Source: Haloferax namakaokahaiae (GTDB lineage: Archaea; Halobacteriota; Halobacteria; Halobacteriales; Haloferacaceae). Taken from it: a DNA stretch of 64,000 nucleotides. Below are positions 58,804-64,000 of this stretch, in pieces. A program made the translations under genes and the position numbers. The notes under the pieces are model-generated. The model was not told the DNA's origin, did no database searches, and was given only the letters and a program-made list of their open reading frames with translations. Every line of letters starts with the position of its first letter. The first letter of the stretch is position 1. Where the stretch lies: assembly GCF_042663225.1 (NCBI RefSeq), contig NZ_JBHTAA010000005.1, forward strand, positions 248,001 to 312,000, given 5' to 3'.

Positions 58804-60087
58804 TCAGGGCCAGAGTCCGCGGTGTTCGTGCGCGGCGGCGACGCGCTGGAGCGCGACGATGTACGCGGCATCGCGCCACGTCACGTCGCGGTCATCGACT
58901 TCGTCGCGGACGGCTTCCCACGCGCGGAGCATCTCGGTTTCGAGTTCGTCGTGGACGCGTTCGAGCGACCACGCGCGGTGGTTGAGGTCCTGCAACCACT
59001 CGAAGTAGGAGACGGTGACGCCGCCCGCGTTGGCGAGGATGTCCGGCACGACGGGGATGTCGCGCTCTTCGAAGATGGCGTCGGCGGCCGACGTGGTCGG
59101 GCCGTTCGCGCCTTCGACGATGAGTTTCGCCTGCACGTCCTCGGCGTTCTCGGCCGTGAGGACGTTCCCGATTGCGGCCGGGATGAGCACGTCAACGTCG
59201 AGTTCGAGGAGTTCCTCGTTCGAGAGTTTCTCCGGCACGTCGTAGGTCATGACGGCCTCCGGCTCTTCTTCGTGGGTCGGCACGTCGTGGGTGTCCAGCC
59301 CTTCGGGGTCGTAAATCGCGCCGTTCACGTCGGAGACGGCGACGATAGTCGCACCGTAGTCGTCGAGGAGGCGCGCGGCGGGTGCGCCGACGGAACCGAA
59401 CCCTTGGACGGCGACCGTGGTGTCTTCGATGTCCCAGCCGAGGTAGTCGATTGCCTCGCGGGCGATGATTGCGACGGAGCGACCCGGTGCGGTGTCGCGG
59501 CCTTCGCTGCCGCCGACGACCGGTGGCTTGCCCGTGACGACGCCCGCCTGCGTCTCGCCTTCCTGCATCGAGTAGGCGTCCATGAACCACGCCATCGCCT
59601 GCGCGTCCGTGCCCATGTCCGGCGCAGGGATGTCTTTCGTCGGACCGATGAAGGGACGGAGTTCCTCGGCGAAGCGGCGGGTGAGTCGCTCGCGTTCCTC
59701 CTCGGAGAGGTCCTTGGGGTCCACGACGATGCCGCCCTTGCCGCCGCCGAACGGGATGTCCATCACGGCGCACTTCCAGGTCATCCACATCGAGAGACCG
59801 ATGCACTCGTCTTCGGTCACGTCCGGGTGGTAGCGAAGGCCGCCCTTGTACGGGCCGCGAACGCTGTCGTGCTGTGCGCGGTAGCCCGTGTAGACGGCCG
59901 TCGTGCCGTCGTCGCGTTCGAGCGGAACCGAGACGCGGTGGACCTGATTCGGGTGTCGAAGGCGCTCGATGACGCCGGGGTCAACGTCGAGGTGCCCTGC
60001 CGCGCGCTTGAGTTGCCGTCGTGCGGTTTCGAGCGCTGTCTCTTCTGTCGGTGCGTCGTCCGTCTCAGTGGAGTCTACGGATGCCAT
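58804..60087 (-). CDS. gdhA: Glutamate dehydrogenase, paralogue 2
   Basis: A 427-residue GDH paralogue with an extra ~18-residue acidic N-terminus. The same signatures occur (PYKGGLRYHPDV, GGGKGGIVVDPKD, GFGSVGAPAARLLDD) but with clear divergence from paralogue 1, so an old duplication with distinct roles (for example catabolic and biosynthetic, or NAD and NADP) is likely. Which role it has cannot be told. ATG 60087 is preferred to 60117. Confidence 0.9.
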   Translation of the reverse strand: MASVDSTETDDAPTEETALETARRQLKRAAGHLDVDPGVIERLRHPNQVHRVSVPLERDDGTTAVYTGYRAQHDSVRGPYKGGLRYHPDVTEDECIGLSMWMTWKCAVMDIPFGGGKGGIVVDPKDLSEEERERLTRRFAEELRPFIGPTKDIPAPDMGTDAQAMAWFMDAYSMQEGETQAGVVTGKPPVVGGSEGRDTAPGRSVAIIAREAIDYLGWDIEDTTVAVQGFGSVGAPAARLLDDYGATIVAVSDVNGAIYDPEGLDTHDVPTHEEEPEAVMTYDVPEKLSNEELLELDVDVLIPAAIGNVLTAENAEDVQAKLIVEGANGPTTSAADAIFEERDIPVVPDILANAGGVTVSYFEWLQDLNHRAWSLERVHDELETEMLRAWEAVRDEVDDRDVTWRDAAYIVALQRVAAAHEHRGLWP

Positions 60088-60199
60088 AGTGCGTTCAACC
60101 GGCCGCTGTCCAGCCACGCGACCGGCGTGCTGTCACACGTCTCGTCAGACCACTGTACGCGGTGGCCGCGAGCGCTTTCGAATTCCTCTGCTGTCGTGA

Positions 60200-60221
60200 A
60201 TTATAATGGTTATTATCTCAT
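60200..60221. promoter_or_regulatory. AT palindrome upstream of gdhA paralogue 2
   Basis: ATTATAATGGTTATTATC followed by TCAT, starting 113 bp upstream of this gdhA. It shares ATTATAATG and the CTCAT tail with the motif at 57832-57851. Confidence 0.45.
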
Positions 60222-60347
60222 TTTGCTAGCGGCAATAGTTGTCACACGCCGTGGGACACACCGACCGGCATGCATCCGAGTTCGACAACCTGTCCGAGAA
60301 CGACACCGACCGGCACGACTTTATCACGGTCTTTCACACGGGATGGT

Positions 60348-60809
60348 ATGGTTGGACTCTACTACGAGGAGTTCGAGGTCGGACAGACTATCGAACACGA
60401 GAAGCGCCGAACCGTCTCCGAGTCGGACAACCAGCGGTTCTGCGATATGACGATGAACCAGCAACCGCTCCACCTCGACGCGGAGTTCGCTGGCGACTCG
60501 CAGTTCGGCGAGCGCCTCGTCAACGGTCTCTACACGATGAGCCTCGCCGTCGGACTCTCAGTTGGTGATACGACCGACGGAACCATCGTCGCCAACCTCA
60601 CGTACGAAGACGTCTCGCACCCCAAGCCGGTGTTCCACGGCGATACGATTCGCGCCCAATCGACGGTTCTCGACAAGCGCGAGACCTCCGACGGCGAGCG
60701 CGGCGTCGTGACGATGAAAGTCGAGGCGTTCAACCAGCGCGACGAACTCGTCTGCGAGTTCACGCGGAAGGTGCTCTCGCTGAAGCGCGAGTTCGTGGAC
60801 GAAGCGTAA
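60348..60809 (+). CDS. MaoC-like (R)-hydratase
   Basis: A 153-residue hot-dog-fold protein: LYYEEFEVGQTIEHEKRRTV, MTMNQQPLHLDAEFAGDS (catalytic Asp/His of MaoC), FGERLVNGLYTMSLAVGLS. It hydrates trans-enoyl-CoA or mesaconyl-CoA-type substrates. It is divergent from the gdh gene, in the neighbourhood of a CitE-like lyase, which is reminiscent of methylaspartate- or malyl-CoA-type pathways, but the pathway is not established here. Confidence 0.75.
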   Translation: MVGLYYEEFEVGQTIEHEKRRTVSESDNQRFCDMTMNQQPLHLDAEFAGDSQFGERLVNGLYTMSLAVGLSVGDTTDGTIVANLTYEDVSHPKPVFHGDTIRAQSTVLDKRETSDGERGVVTMKVEAFNQRDELVCEFTRKVLSLKREFVDEA

Positions 60810-60862
60810 GAGACCGATTCCACTACCCCCACAGCTTTCTCTCCGGCGTCGCTAGCGCTCGT

Positions 60863-61297
60863 ATGGATTTCGAGGGCGTCTCTCGCCGCCTCTCCTCGCT
60901 CGCCACGCAAGCCCCCGAACCGACGACTCTCGCCCGACTTGGTCTCGGTCTGATGGTCTTCTCCGCGGGCGTCCACAAACTCCTCGACCCGCTGGCGTGG
61001 AGCGCCTACGTGGTCGGTTGGTTGGCTCCGTGGCTCGTCATCTCGCCAGTCGCGTTCATGCTCGTCAATGGGGTGCTGGAAGTCGGCTTCGGCGCGGCCA
61101 TCGTCGCAGACCGATTTACAGCCTTTGCGAGCGCGGTTGCGGCCGTCTCGCTCACGGCGACGTGTCTCTACTTGCTCCTCGTGTTCGTCCTCGAAGGCGG
61201 TCTCTTCGGCGACGTGCTCGCCCGCGACATCGGACTGGCGGGACTCGCGTGGGCGGTGCTCGTCCAGTCGCTACGCGAAGACGGTCGAGAGGATTAG
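60863..61297 (+). CDS. DoxX-like membrane protein
   Basis: A 144-residue protein with four hydrophobic helices. LARLGLGLMVFSAGVHKLLDP is the typical first-helix signature of DoxX-like proteins. Subunits of terminal oxidases or unrelated transport functions have been proposed for the family. Its 3' end overlaps the next minus-strand gene by 27 bp. Confidence 0.7.
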   Translation: MDFEGVSRRLSSLATQAPEPTTLARLGLGLMVFSAGVHKLLDPLAWSAYVVGWLAPWLVISPVAFMLVNGVLEVGFGAAIVADRFTAFASAVAAVSLTATCLYLLLVFVLEGGLFGDVLARDIGLAGLAWAVLVQSLREDGRED

Positions 61298-61639
61298 CTG
61301 GGCGTTCAGCAGCCCGGCGATACCCCACGGGACGGCGACACCGAGCGGGACGGCAGCGCGGTGCTGAAGCGGCAGGAGTCGCCACATCGTGATGCCCACG
61401 GCGAGGACGAACGCTTTGAGCAGGAGGAGCGTCCAGAGGATGCCGAGCGAGGGGACCAACGAGAGCACGACGGGATTGAGTTCGGTCAGTCCGTGTTGGA
61501 GACCGTACACCGTCGTCAGCACGTCGAGGACGAGCGCGACGAGGGGGACGACCCAGAGTCGTCGGTCGTCACGAAGGATGCGCGACCGCTCCGCTCGCTG
61601 TTGTGCTGTCGGCTCGGCTCGCGTCGTTTCGTGACTCAT
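61271..61639 (-). CDS. Membrane protein (DUF5658-like)
   Basis: A 122-residue protein with three hydrophobic helices (WVVPLVALVLDVLTTVYGL, LGILWTLLLLKAFVLAVG, and a last one) and a basic N-terminus. The VLDVLTTVYGLQHGLTELNP stretch is like DUF5658-type proteins (from memory). Function unknown. It ends inside the DoxX gene. Confidence 0.6.
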   Translation of the reverse strand: MSHETTRAEPTAQQRAERSRILRDDRRLWVVPLVALVLDVLTTVYGLQHGLTELNPVVLSLVPSLGILWTLLLLKAFVLAVGITMWRLLPLQHRAAVPLGVAVPWGIAGLLNAQLILSTVFA

Positions 61640-61790
61640 GAAGACCAGTGGACACGGCTACGACGAGTACCGGCGTTAGTAGCCACTGCATACGTCAATT
61701 ACCGTGATATTACTCACAAGAAAAACAGTAGATTAACGGACGTTTTCACGCCGAAATGGAGCGTTTCGAAGAAAATCGAGTCGGCCGCGC

Positions 61791-63536
61791 TCAGAGAATC
61801 GTGCCGTGTTTCTTGTCCGGCAACGATTTTTCGACCGAGGCGTAGAACTCGAATCGATTCGCTAACTCCTCGCGCAGGTCCGAGGGCGCGACGATTTCGT
61901 CGATGACGACTTCGCTCGCCATCCGGTGGGCATCGATGTCTTGGCGGTACTCCTCGCGGAGTTCTTGCTCGCGCTCTTTTCGCTCTTCTGGGTCTTCGAT
62001 GGCCGCGAGCTTGTTGGCGTAGACGGCGTTGATTGCGGCTTCGGGGCCCATAATGCCGATTTCGCCGGAGGGGAGCGCGATGACGCTCTCGGGGTCGTAG
62101 GCGGGGCCGCCCATCGCGTAGATACCTGCACCGTAGGCCTTGCGCACGAGGACGGTCTGTTTGGGGACCGTCGCCGACGAGGTGGCGTAGATGAACTTCT
62201 TGCCCTTCTCCAGAATCGCGTCCTTCTCGACTTGCGACCCGGCCATGAATCCCGGCGTGTCACAGAGATAGAGGAGCGGAATTTCGTAGGCGTCACAGGT
62301 CCAGATGAACTCGGCGGCCTTCTCGGCGGCGTCGGGGAAGATAGCGCCCGAGCGCTCGATTGGCTGGTTGGCGACGATACCGACCGGCCGGCCGTCGATG
62401 CGGGCGAACGCGGTGACGATTTCCGGCCCGTAGTCGGCTTTGAGTTCGAACATCGATTCGGCGTCTACGACGCGCTCGATGAGGTCGTGAACGTCGTACG
62501 GGCGGTTCGGCGACTCGGGGATGAGTTCGTCGATGCCATCGGGCGAAAAGCGCGGCGGCTTCGGCTCGGATTCCGGTGGCTTCTCGCCGGCCTTGTTCGG
62601 CAGGTACGTGACGAGTTTCGAGACGAGTTCGCGGGCGTGCTCCTCGTCGCGGGCGATGAGGTCCGCACTACCGGATTCTTCGGCGTGCATGTGCGCGCCG
62701 CCGAGTTCCTGCATCGAAATCTCCTCGCCGGTGACCATCTTCACCATCCGGGGCGAGGCGATGGCCATCGCGGACATGCCTTCGACCATGATGGTGAAGT
62801 CGGCGAAGACGGGCGTGTACGCGGCACCGGCGATACACGGCCCATAGAGGACGCAAATCTGTGGGACGTACCCCGAGAGCATCGAGTGGTTGTAGTAGTA
62901 CTTCCCGATGCCTTCGCGGTTGGCGAAGAAGCCGGTCTGCTGGTCGATTCGGCCGCCGGAGGAGTCCATCAGATAGAGGACCGGCTTGCCGGTCTTGAGC
63001 GCCCGCTGTTGCATGCGGAGGAACTTCTCGACGCCGTGACGGGCCATCGACCCGGCCTTGACGGTAAAGTCGTTGGCCATGAAGTGCAGGTCGCGGCCCT
63101 CGAAGTTCGCCGCACCCGTGATGAGACCGTCCGCGGGGAGTCGGTTGTTCGGGTCCTCCTCCTCGACTTTCGGCGACTCGCCGTGCCACGAGTCGAACTG
63201 TGCGAACTTGCCGTCCTCGAAGCTGAGACCGTCGGGAAACCAGAGGTCGAGTCGGTCGCGGACGAACAGTTTTCCCTGCTCCGGGAGGCGGTCTTTGTAC
63301 TTCTGTGGGCCGCCGTCGAGGATGTCCGCGATTTCCTTGCGAAGTTGCTCCTCGCGCTCGGTCGGGCCGAGGTCGTCGTCGAGCGGGAAGGCGTCTGCGG
63401 GCGGTTCGGCGTTCGCGGCGGCGCCCGAGTCGTCGCCGACGTACACGTCCACGTCGGTTCCGAGGTGCCGAGCCAACGAGCGTGCGATGGCTTCGGCTTC
63501 CTCACCGGTCGCGCCGTCACCGATTCTGACCTTCAT
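61791..63536 (-). CDS. Acyl-CoA carboxylase, carboxyltransferase subunit with N-terminal extension
   Basis: A 581-residue biotin-dependent carboxyltransferase. Core from about 85 on: TGAANFEGRDLHFMANDFT, MDSSGGRIDQQTGF, GPCIAGAAYTPVFADFTIMV, and C-terminal GIVANQPIERSGAIFPDAA, LCDTPGFMAGSQVE, MGPEAAINAVYANK. It transfers CO2 from carboxybiotin to an acyl-CoA (acetyl- or propionyl-). The first ~40 residues (KVRIGDGATGEEAEAIARSL) resemble the epsilon-subunit pattern (V-x-G-x-P/A-T-x-E-E-x-A) of actinobacterial complexes; a fusion is possible. Biotin carboxylase is not in the window. Confidence 0.85.
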   Translation of the reverse strand: MKVRIGDGATGEEAEAIARSLARHLGTDVDVYVGDDSGAAANAEPPADAFPLDDDLGPTEREEQLRKEIADILDGGPQKYKDRLPEQGKLFVRDRLDLWFPDGLSFEDGKFAQFDSWHGESPKVEEEDPNNRLPADGLITGAANFEGRDLHFMANDFTVKAGSMARHGVEKFLRMQQRALKTGKPVLYLMDSSGGRIDQQTGFFANREGIGKYYYNHSMLSGYVPQICVLYGPCIAGAAYTPVFADFTIMVEGMSAMAIASPRMVKMVTGEEISMQELGGAHMHAEESGSADLIARDEEHARELVSKLVTYLPNKAGEKPPESEPKPPRFSPDGIDELIPESPNRPYDVHDLIERVVDAESMFELKADYGPEIVTAFARIDGRPVGIVANQPIERSGAIFPDAAEKAAEFIWTCDAYEIPLLYLCDTPGFMAGSQVEKDAILEKGKKFIYATSSATVPKQTVLVRKAYGAGIYAMGGPAYDPESVIALPSGEIGIMGPEAAINAVYANKLAAIEDPEERKEREQELREEYRQDIDAHRMASEVVIDEIVAPSDLREELANRFEFYASVEKSLPDKKHGTIL

Positions 63537-63577
63537 GTTCAGGGATGCGGCACGGTATTCAAAATGGTTTTCCATGT

Positions 63578-64000
63578 ATGATTTCGGTCGAAAACGATAG
63601 GGTGAGTGCGTTCACATGGCGAGACGTGTCCCCTCCACCGTTCTCCCGTCGGTCTGTTCTCAAACTGACCGGCGCACTCGCCGTCTCCGGACTCGCTGGC
63701 TGTCTCGGCCAGCCAAAATACGACCGTGACGCGCTCGACGAGGCGCTCGCCACCTCACTCCCGATCGTCGGGCCGCCGTCGCTCCCGCTTCGAAATGGCT
63801 ACCGGTCGGCCGCCCGCGAAACTGCCCAGGAACAGGCGAGCCGACTCGACTCCCGACTGTCGAACCTTCCCGACGGACTCGACGCTGAAGACCGTGCTGT
63901 GTATTCTGCCCGTGACAACCTCAGTGACGCGCGTGGCCTGTTGGCAGGACAGTTCCCGCAGACCTCCGAACTCGATGCGATTCGGTACGCCCGCGAACTG
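63578..64000 (+). CDS. Tat lipoprotein, unknown (3' end outside window)
   Basis: The first 141 codons of an exported protein. The signal is SRRSVLKLTGALAVSGLAGC: a twin-arginine motif followed by lipobox GLAGC. The mature part is helical and charged (EQASRLDSRLSNLPDGLDAE). The ATG at 63578 or GTG at 63602 or 63626 could be the start. The rest of the gene is beyond the window; function unknown. It is divergent from the carboxylase gene. Confidence 0.65.
   Translation, partial: MISVENDRVSAFTWRDVSPPPFSRRSVLKLTGALAVSGLAGCLGQPKYDRDALDEALATSLPIVGPPSLPLRNGYRSAARETAQEQASRLDSRLSNLPDGLDAEDRAVYSARDNLSDARGLLAGQFPQTSELDAIRYAREL

Noticed and set aside
58792..60450. 552-residue plus-strand ORF over gdhA paralogue 2
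   Set aside because: Antisense shadow; the real GDH on the minus strand has all family motifs.
61926..63581. 551-residue plus-strand ORF over the carboxylase
   Set aside because: Antisense shadow with the same low-information composition.

Overview
The window is haloarchaeal chromosome, very probably Haloferax. The base composition is GC-rich with strong third-position bias, the predicted proteins are acidic, and many genes have a TATA-like element about 26 bp before the ATG, as expected for leaderless transcripts. The order glpR-pfkB-ptfC-ptfA-ptsH-ptsI-ptfB-fba matches the fructose locus characterised in Haloferax volcanii. I cannot fix the species. No rRNA, tRNA, CRISPR array or intact insertion sequence was found.

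Layout. (1) 1-2 kb: an RHH regulator and three small or unknown proteins. (2) 2.3-10.6 kb: a branched-chain amino acid block, leuA - (leader region) - ilvB-ilvN-ilvC-small ORF-leuC-leuD-leuB. Most ORFs overlap by 4 or 8 bp, so translation is probably coupled. (3) 10.75-17.8 kb: fructose uptake by a complete bacterial-type PTS (EI, HPr, EIIA, EIIB, EIIC), then 1-phosphofructokinase and class II aldolase, under a DeoR-type regulator. (4) 17.9-31 kb: mixed metabolism and sensing, with a HAD hydrolase, luciferase-like domain protein, gluconate dehydratase followed by a repeat array, formamidase, galactokinase, MOSC, a ferritin-like protein, a HemAT-like transducer, a persulfide dioxygenase-like protein, ferredoxin and UspA. 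(5) 31-40 kb: an Agl23-like membrane protein, TFB, a nuclease lipoprotein, an rRNA-type methyltransferase, a rhomboid protease, small regulators, a molybdopterin protein and a hydrolase. (6) 40.5-51.5 kb: menaquinone genes menF, menD, menB, menA and menC, interrupted by membrane proteins and an iron-type ABC binding lipoprotein with a DtxR-like operator. (7) 51.6-64 kb: ThuA-like, SDR and GH-like proteins, two tiny membrane proteins, pyrB-pyrI, two glutamate dehydrogenase paralogues around a CitE-like lyase, MaoC and DoxX proteins, an acyl-CoA carboxylase subunit, and a Tat lipoprotein cut by the window edge.

The signal most worth following is upstream of ilvB. A 32-codon ORF with a leaderless-type promoter ends in Leu-Ile-Ile-Val-Gly-Val and overlaps two hairpin candidates. 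This is the layout of a bacterial attenuator leader peptide, in an archaeon. Other candidates are an out-of-frame leaderless ORF over the leuA start, a ~50-bp tandem array in which each unit carries a different short hairpin, a palindromic AT-rich motif shared by both gdh upstream regions, and an operator placed between the TATA box and start codon of the iron lipoprotein.
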